A stretch of 12,365 bases of DNA. It comes from Deltaproteobacteria bacterium (GTDB lineage Bacteria; Myxococcota; Myxococcia; Myxococcales; 40CM-4-68-19). The translations under genes and the position numbers were made by a program. The notes beneath the pieces were generated by a model. The model was given only the letters and a program-made list of their open reading frames with translations. It made no database searches and had not been told where the DNA came from. Where the stretch lies: the NCBI GenBank assembly GCA_005879505.1, contig VBKQ01000005.1, forward strand, positions 1 through 12,365, in the 5' to 3' direction. Positions 5,630-11,736 of this stretch are shown here, one piece after another (the first letter of the stretch is position 1; each line of letters begins with the position of its first letter).

Positions 5630-7237
5630 GTGCTTGGCCGTATCGCTCTGATCGCTGCGCTCGCCGCAGCGCCGGCATTCGCGCAGACCAAGGGTGAGAT
5701 CGACTGGAACCGCCGCGTGCTCGTCGGCCACGGCCAGGGCGCGCCCGACCTGAACGCGCCTTCGGTGGCAGTGGCGAGGCTCGGCGCGGAGCGGGCGGCC
5801 AAGCTCGATGCGTACCGCAATGCACTGGAGTCGCTGAAGGGTCTCGAGGTGCAATCTGGCGGCAGCGTCGCGTCCCTGATGCAGAACGACGCCACGCTCA
5901 CGGCCCGGGTGGACGGCGCGCTCAAGGGCGTGAAGCCAGTCAAGACGCACTACTACTCGGACGGCGGCGTCTCGCTCGACATCGAAGTGCCGCTCGACGC
6001 GCTGCCTGCGGAGCTGGCGCGGGCCATCCGCGTTCCGGCGGGAGCAGCACCTCTCGCGGGCGCGGGGGCCGCAGCGGCCGCGCCGATACAGATGCAACCC
6101 GCGCTAGTACAGGGCGATCTGCTCGTGCAGGTGGCGCAGGGAGAGGCGGCCGTGCTCGACAATGACCGGCCGGCCGCGCGCCAGAAGGCCATCGACGACG
6201 CTCTCCGGCGCGCGGTGGAGATGGCCGCGGGCACCCGGGTGTCCGCCACCACGGAGATGAAGGACTTCCAGCTGAAGATGGATCAGGTGCTCACGCACGC
6301 GCAGGGCTTCGTGCGCCGGTACGAGATCGTCAGGGAAGGGATGGACGGGACCGTGGTGCAGGTCGCCGTGCGCGCCTTCATCGGCACCGCCGAGCTCGAC
6401 AAGGACCTGGAGGCGATGGGCCTCTTGATGGCCCGCAAGGGGATGCCGCGGACGATGGTGCTGATCGCCGAGCAGAACGTCGGCATGGCGGCGCCGCGCG
6501 CGGTCTGGATGCGGGGCGAGAGCGCGCTCGTCTCCACGGACCTGCGCATTGCCGAGATCACCGTCCTCGACGCCCTGAAGAACGGCGGGTTTGGCCAGCT
6601 CATCGACCCGGAGATCGCGGCCGAGAAGACGGTGCAGGTGGGCGGCATCGCGACGGAGATCACCGCGGCCCAGGCGCGCAAGCTGAAGTCACTCACGGGC
6701 GCCGAAGTGATTCTCTTCGGGCAGGCCATCGCCACGGTGCGCGGCGAGATGCCGGACCTGGGCCCGGGCTGGCTCTCGTGCACGGCGACGATCTCGGGTC
6801 GCGCGGTGAACACCGACAACGGGGACATCCTCTCCACCGCGGAGGCGACGCAGAGCGCCGCGCAGCTCGACGATGTTTCCTGCGGGAAAGAGGCGATCAA
6901 GAAGGCATCGCGCGCGTTCGGCCAGGACATGATCAAGAAGATCGCCGCCCGTTGGTCCAAAGACGTCTCCTCGGGCAACGACATCCATGTCACCGTCCGC
7001 AAAGTCCCTTCCTTCCGGACGGCCACCGACTTTCGCGCGGCGCTCTCGCAGCGCGTGCGCGGCGTCCGCAACGTTTCCCAGCGCAGCTTCGCGGCGGGCA
7101 CCCAGGAGCTGGACGTGACGCTGCAGGGCAGTACCGAGGAGTTCGCGCAGGAAGTGGAAGCGAAGAAGCTGGGGAAGTTTTCGGTCCGGGTGATTGGATT
7201 GACCCCGAATACCGTCGATCTCGAGCTCGGCCAGTGA
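5630..7237 (+). CDS. Exported FlgT/LPP20-like protein
   Basis: The 535-residue product begins with a clear Sec signal (MLGRIALIAALAAAPAFA, cleavage before Gln19; no lipobox). Residues 19-135 resemble the LPP20-type domain (GEIDWNRRVLVGHGQGAPDL, then a helix of AERAAKLDAYRNALESLKG and VSLDIEVPLDAL). An Ala-rich linker (about 140-157) leads to a FlgT N-terminal-like domain at about 160-255 (ARQKAIDDALRRAVEMAAGT from 183, GFVRRYEIVREG, VQVAVRAFIG). Then comes a middle region like the FlgT nucleotide-fold domain (TMVLIAEQNVG near 275-285) and a C-terminal alpha/beta domain. Cys384 and Cys418 could form a disulfide. FlgT is a periplasmic flagellar H-ring protein in Vibrio, but no flagellar gene is nearby, so a general envelope role is as likely. 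GGGAGG precedes the GTG start at 5630. The stop overlaps the next start by 4 nt. Confidence 0.8.
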   Translation: MLGRIALIAALAAAPAFAQTKGEIDWNRRVLVGHGQGAPDLNAPSVAVARLGAERAAKLDAYRNALESLKGLEVQSGGSVASLMQNDATLTARVDGALKGVKPVKTHYYSDGGVSLDIEVPLDALPAELARAIRVPAGAAPLAGAGAAAAAPIQMQPALVQGDLLVQVAQGEAAVLDNDRPAARQKAIDDALRRAVEMAAGTRVSATTEMKDFQLKMDQVLTHAQGFVRRYEIVREGMDGTVVQVAVRAFIGTAELDKDLEAMGLLMARKGMPRTMVLIAEQNVGMAAPRAVWMRGESALVSTDLRIAEITVLDALKNGGFGQLIDPEIAAEKTVQVGGIATEITAAQARKLKSLTGAEVILFGQAIATVRGEMPDLGPGWLSCTATISGRAVNTDNGDILSTAEATQSAAQLDDVSCGKEAIKKASRAFGQDMIKKIAARWSKDVSSGNDIHVTVRKVPSFRTATDFRAALSQRVRGVRNVSQRSFAAGTQELDVTLQGSTEEFAQEVEAKKLGKFSVRVIGLTPNTVDLELGQ

Positions 7238-7923
7238 AGTTGGGCGCCCTCCTCGTCGCGGCGCTGTCGCCGGCGCTCGCGGCGCAGCCGAAGACCGCTC
7301 AGGTCTCCGCGCTGGAAGGGAGCGCGCAGAAGTCGCGCGCGAGCGGTCCGAAGACGGAGCTGCGCGTTGGCACTTCCGTAAATCAGGGCGACACCCTCGA
7401 GACCCGGCCGGGCGCCCGGCTGGAGGTCCGCTTCAGCGACAACTCCGTGCTGCGCTTGGGGCCGAAGGCCAGGCTCCAGCTGGCGGAGGCGCACTTCGCC
7501 GCTCCGGCCAGGCGCAGGCTCAGCGCCAGGTTGTTCTTCGGCAAGCTCTGGGCGAAGGTCACTTCCGTGATCCAGGGCGAGCAGAAGTTCCAGATCGAGA
7601 CGGAAAATGCAGTCGCGGGCGTGCGGGGAACGACCTTCCGCATGGACGCGAACGAAGACAAGAGCGTGCTCGTGCGCGTCTATGACGGCACCGTCGCCGT
7701 GGGAAAGGGACCGCCGCCGGGTGCCCCCGCCGGGGAGCGGCGCGAGGTGGAAGGACCTCGGGAAGTGACGCGCGAGCAGTGGGAGAAGCTCGTCGGCCGG
7801 CAGATGCAGATCCTCATCTCCGCCGACGGAACGCCGGGCGACCCGGAGCAGTTTTCGCCCGACGTGGACGAGGACGACCCGTTTGCGCGCTGGAACCTGC
7901 AGCGCGATGCCGCGGCGAAGTGA
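7234..7923 (+). CDS. Exported FecR-domain protein
   Basis: The 229-residue product starts with a Sec-type signal (MKLGALLVAALSPALA, probable cleavage at ALA-AQ) and carries a FecR domain over about residues 22-155. Diagnostic stretches are GTSVNQGDTLETRPGARLEV, FSDNSVLRLGP, FFGKLWAKVTS and IETENAVAGVRGTTFRMD (GVRGTTF at 129-135). The C-terminus is acidic (DVDEDDPFARW). FecR domains here are not joined to a membrane anti-sigma region, so this is not a classical FecR iron-signalling regulator; secreted FecR-domain proteins are usually thought to bind partners or cell-wall material. I chose the GTG at 7234 because it gives the signal peptide and overlaps the previous TGA (GTGA); the frame stays open upstream inside the preceding gene, but that part is shadow. 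It also overlaps the next gene by 4 nt. Confidence 0.85.
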   Translation: MKLGALLVAALSPALAAQPKTAQVSALEGSAQKSRASGPKTELRVGTSVNQGDTLETRPGARLEVRFSDNSVLRLGPKARLQLAEAHFAAPARRRLSARLFFGKLWAKVTSVIQGEQKFQIETENAVAGVRGTTFRMDANEDKSVLVRVYDGTVAVGKGPPPGAPAGERREVEGPREVTREQWEKLVGRQMQILISADGTPGDPEQFSPDVDEDDPFARWNLQRDAAAK

Positions 7924-8465
7924 ACGTCCCGAACTTCCTCACCGGCTTGCGTCTGGCCGCTGTGCCCGTTTTCGTCGTGCTCTTCCTCTCCGGGCGCCTG
8001 GCGGCGGCGCTGTTCGTTTTCGTCGGCGCCATGATCACCGACTGGCTGGACGGCATCGCCGCCCGCATGCTCAAGCAATTCACCGCCATCGGCGCCATCC
8101 TCGACCCGGTCGCCGACAAGCTCCTCGGCCTTTCCGCCGTGGTCCTGCTCTGCCTGACGCACCGGCTGCCGCGCTGGCTGCTCTGGATGCTCGTCTTCCG
8201 CGAGCTCTGCATCGTCGGCGCGATCGCGATCCTCACCCGCGCCGGCCGCAGCTACGCGATCCGGCCGACGCGCTTCGGCAAGTACGCGACGGCCTTTCTC
8301 GCCGCAGCCAGCATCTTCGCGCTGGTGCAGGGGGCGCGCCAGGTCGAGCCGGGACCGCTGCTGATTGCGCTCGCGCTCGTCGCCGCCGAGTGCATCGTCG
8401 TCTCCTGGGCGCAGTACCTGGCGATCTTCATCGCCCTGATGCGCCGTCCCCAGCAGCCGGCTTGA
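7920..8465 (+). CDS. pgsA: CDP-alcohol phosphatidyltransferase, probably phosphatidylglycerophosphate synthase
   Basis: An inner-membrane enzyme of phospholipid synthesis. PgsA transfers the phosphatidyl group of CDP-diacylglycerol to glycerol 3-phosphate, giving phosphatidylglycerophosphate, the precursor of phosphatidylglycerol and cardiolipin. The family motif DxxDGxxARx8GxxxDxxxD is complete, from DWLDGIAAR through ILDPVADK, with Asp41, Asp44, Asp62 and Asp66. The start NVPNFLTGLRLAAVPVF is typical, and several hydrophobic segments follow (about 12-38, 68-84, 94-110, 130-145, 152-172). At 181 residues it matches E. coli PgsA (182). The GTG at 7920 overlaps the FecR gene stop (GTGA). The frame is open further upstream, but this start matches the family N-terminus. 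Substrate preference within the family (glycerol phosphate versus another alcohol) cannot be proved from sequence. Confidence 0.88.
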   Translation: MNVPNFLTGLRLAAVPVFVVLFLSGRLAAALFVFVGAMITDWLDGIAARMLKQFTAIGAILDPVADKLLGLSAVVLLCLTHRLPRWLLWMLVFRELCIVGAIAILTRAGRSYAIRPTRFGKYATAFLAAASIFALVQGARQVEPGPLLIALALVAAECIVVSWAQYLAIFIALMRRPQQPA

Positions 8466-8477
8466 CGTGCGAACTGC

Positions 8478-8506
8478 TTGACCCACCACCGCCTCGCTGC
8501 TACACG
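8478..8506 (+). promoter_or_regulatory. Candidate tRNA-Val promoter (TTGACC-N17-TACACG)
   Basis: TTGACC (8478-8483, five of six) is followed at 17 bp by TACACG (8501-8506), which is preceded by an extended TGc. Transcription would begin about 7-8 nt before the mature 5' end of the tRNA at 8521. The box lies only 12 bp beyond the pgsA stop. Confidence 0.5.
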
Positions 8507-8520
8507 CCACAGCCCGGCTC

Positions 8521-8595
8521 GCGTCCTTAGTTCAGCGGTAGAACACCACCTTGACACGGTGGGGGTCGCTGGTTCGATTCCAGCAGGACGCACCA
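8521..8595 (+). tRNA. tRNA-Val (anticodon GAC)
   Basis: The full cloverleaf can be drawn. The acceptor stem is GCGTCCT/AGGACGC (8521-8527 with 8585-8591), the D arm GTTC-AGCGGTA-GAAC, and the anticodon stem CCACC/GGTGG with loop TTGACAC and anticodon GAC at 8553-8555. The variable loop is 5 nt and the T arm GCTGG-TTCGATT-CCAGC. The discriminator is A8592 and CCA is encoded (8593-8595). It reads GUC and GUU valine codons. No intrinsic terminator follows directly. Confidence 0.97.
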
Positions 8596-8657
8596 ATTAC
8601 TCTCCTGATCCAGCAGCTCGGTTTGCGCGGCAACGCGCCGACCGGGCGTCCGCGCCC

Positions 8658-8696
8658 TGCGTGACACATGCGTGACAACAGAACGCTGTGCGTGAC
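8658..8696. repeat. Three phased direct repeats of TGCGTGAC
   Basis: Identical octamers lie at 8658-8665, 8669-8676 and 8689-8696, so start-to-start distances are 11 and 20 bp, about one and two helical turns. A fourth exact copy is at 8918-8925, 60 bp before the hydrolase ATG. Tandem in-phase octamers are typical of cooperative regulator binding, but no known operator is recognised. Confidence 0.45.
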
Positions 8697-8970
8697 CGGG
8701 CGCCTGGAAGCCCCAGGAAACGCGCGCGGAGACGACGTCGACCCGATCCTCGTCCACCGGCGCCGCGTGCGGCTCGCGAAGCCCCCGGGCGGCTGTTTGA
8801 AATTCCCGCTCATCCCCGCACCTCGAGCGCGACGTTCGGCGATCGCCTTCACCGCGTCCATCGGCGGGCTTTGCGCAAGAACGTCATAGCAAAGCTCAGG
8901 CGGGGTTCTTCGGCGCGTGCGTGACAGGGGGGTGCCACTGTGGCAAAGAGCCAACCGCGCACGCGCGCAA

Positions 8971-8976
8971 GAGGAG
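8971..8976 (+). promoter_or_regulatory. Ribosome-binding site deciding the hydrolase start
   Basis: GAGGAG lies 8 nt upstream of the ATG at 8985 and favours it over the in-frame GTG at 8940, which has no such site. Confidence 0.75.
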
Positions 8977-8984
8977 AGATCACT

Positions 8985-9701
8985 ATGCCTGCAACCGGTA
9001 TCTCCGCAACAATGAACATCGTCTTGGTTCACGGCGGCTTCGTCGACGGCTCTGGCTGGGCGGCCGTATACAAGATCTTGAAGAAGGACGGCTACAACGT
9101 GGTCGTCGTGCAGAATCCCACGCTGTCTCTGGCCGACGACGTCGCCGTGACTCGGCGCGCGATCGCCGCGCAAGGCGGCCCCGTGTTGCTCGTCGGTCAC
9201 TCCTACGGCGGCGCGGTAATCACCGAAGCGGGCACCGATCCAAAGGTCGCCGGGCTCGTGTACGTCGCCGCCTTCGCTCCCGACAAGGGCGAATCGGTGT
9301 CGTCGCTGATCAAGGATCCACCGCCCGGCGCGCCGGTCCCTCCGATCCTTCCTCCGAAGGACGGCTTCTTGTTTCTCGACCCGGCGAAGTTCCACTTCTC
9401 CTTCGCGGCCGACGTGGATGTGGATACGGCCACGTTCATGGCGAGCTCCCAAGTCCCGTGGGGCGTGGAAGCACTGGCCGGGACGATCACCGAGCCCGCT
9501 TGGAGGACCAAGCCGAGCTGGTACCTGGTTTCGACGGAGGACAGGATGATCCCGCCGCCTGCGCAGCGCAACATGTCGAAGCGCGCCGGCTCGACGGTGA
9601 CGGAGGTCGCCGGCAGCCACGCGGTCTATGTGTCGCAGCCGAAGCCGGTGGCCGCCTTCATCGAGAAGGCCGCCAACGAAGTGGCGGCGAAGTCAAAGTA
9701 G
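8985..9701 (+). CDS. Alpha/beta hydrolase (EstC / salicylate-esterase type)
   Basis: The 238-residue product has the compact alpha/beta-hydrolase fold of the group that includes EstC-type esterases and plant methyl-salicylate esterases and hydroxynitrile lyases. The oxyanion region is LVHGGFVDGSGW (about 14-25). The nucleophile is Ser73 in VGHSYGG, the acid is probably Asp186 in STEDRMIPP, and the base is His212 in AGSHAVYVSQP. A cap region rich in Pro lies at about 110-125. There is no signal peptide, so it is cytosolic; the physiological ester is unknown. It stands alone between tRNA-Val and thrS, with its own strong ribosome site and a hairpin after its stop. It uses somewhat more codons such as CCT, GGT, GTA and TTG near its start than its neighbours, a mild hint of separate origin. 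The fold is certain, the substrate is not. Confidence 0.9.
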   Translation: MPATGISATMNIVLVHGGFVDGSGWAAVYKILKKDGYNVVVVQNPTLSLADDVAVTRRAIAAQGGPVLLVGHSYGGAVITEAGTDPKVAGLVYVAAFAPDKGESVSSLIKDPPPGAPVPPILPPKDGFLFLDPAKFHFSFAADVDVDTATFMASSQVPWGVEALAGTITEPAWRTKPSWYLVSTEDRMIPPPAQRNMSKRAGSTVTEVAGSHAVYVSQPKPVAAFIEKAANEVAAKSK

Positions 9702-9722
9702 CCCTCAGCCTCATAACCTTGG

Positions 9723-9749
9723 AGGCCCGGCCCGCGCGCCGGGCCTTCT
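9723..9749 (+). terminator. Hairpin terminator between the hydrolase gene and thrS
   Basis: AGGCCCGGC-CCGCGC-GCCGGGCCT is a perfect 9-bp stem with a 6-nt loop (9723-9746), followed by TCTG. The stem is very stable, but the T-run is short. It sits 21 bp past the hydrolase stop and before thrS. Confidence 0.6.
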
Positions 9750-9753
9750 GCGT

Positions 9754-9759
9754 TATACA
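9754..9759 (+). promoter_or_regulatory. Possible thrS -10 box
   Basis: TATACA (four of six matches to TATAAT) ends 9 nt before the thrS ATG in a short AT-richer patch after the terminator. There is no clear -35 box and no Shine-Dalgarno sequence before the ATG, so thrS may be translated from a leaderless or very short-leader transcript. Confidence 0.25.
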
Positions 9760-9768
9760 GATCGCCCG

Positions 9769-11727
9769 ATGCCCGACATGCTGCAGATCACGCTGCCCGA
9801 CGGCTCCAGCAAGCAAGTGCCCGCGGGCACGACGGTGGGGGACTTCGTCAAGACGCAGATCGGGGCTGGGCTGGCGAAGGCGGCGCTGTTCGCCAAGCTG
9901 GACGACGAGGAGCTCGATCTCTCCCGGCCGCTGAGCCACGGCGGCAAGCTCACGGTGATCACCAGCAAGCAGCGCGAGGGGCTGGACCTCATCCGCCACG
10001 ACGCCGCCCACGTGGTGGCGAGCGTGGTGCAGCGGCTCTTTCCCGGGACGCAGGTCACCATCGGCCCGAGCACCGAGGACGGCTTCTATTACGACTTCTT
10101 CCGGAAGGAGCCCTTCACGGCGGAGGACCTGGAAAAGATCGAGAAGGCCGCCAACGAGGAGATCAAGAAGGACCTTCCCTTCGTGCGCAAGGAGGTCTCG
10201 CGCGAGGAGGCGCTGCAGCTCTTCGACAGGCTGGGCGAGACCTTCAAGAAGGAGATCGTCGAGGACATCTTCAGCAAGGGGGCGAAGACTCTGACTCTGT
10301 ACTCGCACGGCGACTGGGTGGACTTCTGCCTCGGGCCGCACGCGCCTTCGACGGGCAGGATCGGGGTGATCAAGCTGCTCAACGTGGCGGGCGCGTACTG
10401 GCGCGGAGACCATCGCAACCCGCAGCTCCAGCGCATCTACGGCACGGCTTTCTTCGACAAGAAGGACCTCGATGCCTGGCTCAAGCAACAGGAGGAGGCG
10501 CGCAAGCGCGACCACCGCAAGCTGGGCAAGGAGCTGGACCTCTTCGCCTTCCATCCGTCCGCGCCGGGAGCGGTCTTCTGGACGCACCGGGGAACGCTCC
10601 TCTTCCACGCCCTGTCGAACGCGATGCGCGGCCTGTGCCTGCGCAACGGCTACCAGGAGATCAAGACGCCGCTGATGTTCAACAAGATGCTCTGGGAGCG
10701 GAGCGGCCACTGGGGCAAGTACCGCGAGAACATGTTCCTGGTGCTCGACCCGGAGTCGAAGGAGAAGGACATCGAGGAGCGCGCGAGCTTCTCGCTCAAG
10801 CCGATGAACTGCCCTTCGCACTACCTCTTCTACCAGATGAAGAAGCACAGCTACCGGGAGCTGCCGATCCGGTACCACACGCAGGACGTGCTGCACCGGA
10901 ACGAGGCCACCGGCGTGCTCTCCGGCCTCACCCGCGTGCGCCAGTTCCAGCAGGACGACGCGCACGTGATCCTGATGGAGTCGCAGATCGCCGACGAAGT
11001 GAAGCGGCTCACGGAGCTGATCAAGAAAGTGTACGACGCGCTCGGCCTGGGCTTCCGCGCCAAGTTCGGTACCCGGCCGCCGCAGCGCATCGGCACCGAC
11101 GAGATGTGGGATCGCGCGGAAGCCGGATTGCGCGCCGCCATCCAGCAGACGGGCGTCGACTGGGTCGAGAACCCGGGCGATGGGGCCTTCTACGGGCCGA
11201 AGCTCGACTTCACCGTGAAGGACAGCATCGGCCGCGAGTGGCAGCTGGGGACCATCCAGCTCGATTACAACGCGCCCGAGCGCTTCGAGCTCGGATACGT
11301 GGGGGAGGACAACAAGGAGCACCGGCCGGTCGTCATCCACCGCGCGATCTACGGGAGCTTCGAGCGCTTCATCGCCATCCTCATCGAACACTTCGCCGGC
11401 AACTTCCCGGTCTGGCTCGCCCCGATCCAGGCCCGGCTCATCACGGTGGCTGATCGCCACATGGATTGGGCGCGCGGGGTGTTCTCGCAACTCCAGTCTC
11501 GCGGCCTGCGCATCGAGCTCGACGAGAGCTCGGAGAAGCTGGGCGCGAAGATCCGCGACGCACAGCTGATGAAGATCCCCTACACGCTGGTGGTCGGAGA
11601 CAAAGAGGTGGAGGGCAAGGGCGTCTCGCCGCGCAAGCACGGCGAGGGCAAGGATGCCGACCTCGGGTTCCAGCCGCTGGACGCATTCGCGTCGAAGCTT
11701 GCATTGGAAGCGGCACCGCCGTACTAA
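9769..11727 (+). CDS. thrS: Threonine--tRNA ligase
   Basis: A class II aminoacyl-tRNA synthetase that charges tRNA-Thr and edits Ser-tRNA-Thr in the cytosol. Its 652 residues fit the family. Residues 1-65 are the TGS domain (MLQITLPDGSSKQVPAGTTV). The editing domain carries His77 and His81 (RHDAAH) plus Cys187 and His191 (DFCLGPHAP). The catalytic core holds the zinc ligands Cys348 (KPMNCPSH), His399 (QDDAH) and His524 (VIHRAIYGS). Motif 2 arginine is Arg377 (LHRNEATG) and motif 3 arginine is Arg533 (FERF). The C-terminal anticodon domain starts near FPVWLAPIQ. NCPSH replaces the more usual NCPGH. The ATG at 9769 gives the family N-terminus; the frame is open upstream inside the hydrolase gene but that part is shadow. 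infC, which often follows thrS, is not next to it. Confidence 0.97.
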   Translation: MPDMLQITLPDGSSKQVPAGTTVGDFVKTQIGAGLAKAALFAKLDDEELDLSRPLSHGGKLTVITSKQREGLDLIRHDAAHVVASVVQRLFPGTQVTIGPSTEDGFYYDFFRKEPFTAEDLEKIEKAANEEIKKDLPFVRKEVSREEALQLFDRLGETFKKEIVEDIFSKGAKTLTLYSHGDWVDFCLGPHAPSTGRIGVIKLLNVAGAYWRGDHRNPQLQRIYGTAFFDKKDLDAWLKQQEEARKRDHRKLGKELDLFAFHPSAPGAVFWTHRGTLLFHALSNAMRGLCLRNGYQEIKTPLMFNKMLWERSGHWGKYRENMFLVLDPESKEKDIEERASFSLKPMNCPSHYLFYQMKKHSYRELPIRYHTQDVLHRNEATGVLSGLTRVRQFQQDDAHVILMESQIADEVKRLTELIKKVYDALGLGFRAKFGTRPPQRIGTDEMWDRAEAGLRAAIQQTGVDWVENPGDGAFYGPKLDFTVKDSIGREWQLGTIQLDYNAPERFELGYVGEDNKEHRPVVIHRAIYGSFERFIAILIEHFAGNFPVWLAPIQARLITVADRHMDWARGVFSQLQSRGLRIELDESSEKLGAKIRDAQLMKIPYTLVVGDKEVEGKGVSPRKHGEGKDADLGFQPLDAFASKLALEAAPPY

Positions 11728-11736
11728 GCGTGCCCG

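Larger units (their letters stand above)
8596..8984. other. Non-coding stretch between tRNA-Val and the hydrolase gene
   Basis: No credible gene is visible in these 389 bp. It holds a short GCGCG-GCAA-CGCGC hairpin (8625-8638, no T-run) and four copies of TGCGTGAC, listed separately. An open frame on the minus strand spans the region and the tRNA, but it is antisense to the tRNA and to the hydrolase gene and has no family features. An in-frame GTG at 8940 could extend the hydrolase by 15 codons but lacks a ribosome site. Confidence 0.6.

Noticed and set aside
8521..8595. tRNA-Val as an attachment site of an integrated element
   Set aside because: No second copy of the tRNA 3' end and no integrase or excisionase gene occurs in the window.
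8252..8596. Minus-strand frame beginning MVRPAGIEPATPTVSRW
   Set aside because: Classic spurious peptide from translating the reverse strand of a tRNA; it also runs antisense to pgsA.
8532..9620. Long open frame (362 codons) on the minus strand
   Set aside because: It is antisense to the hydrolase gene and to tRNA-Val, and its C-terminus contains the CWNRTSDPHRVKVVFYR-type peptide, a well-known false translation of the antisense strand of a tRNA gene. The hydrolase on the other strand has a catalytic triad and a ribosome site.
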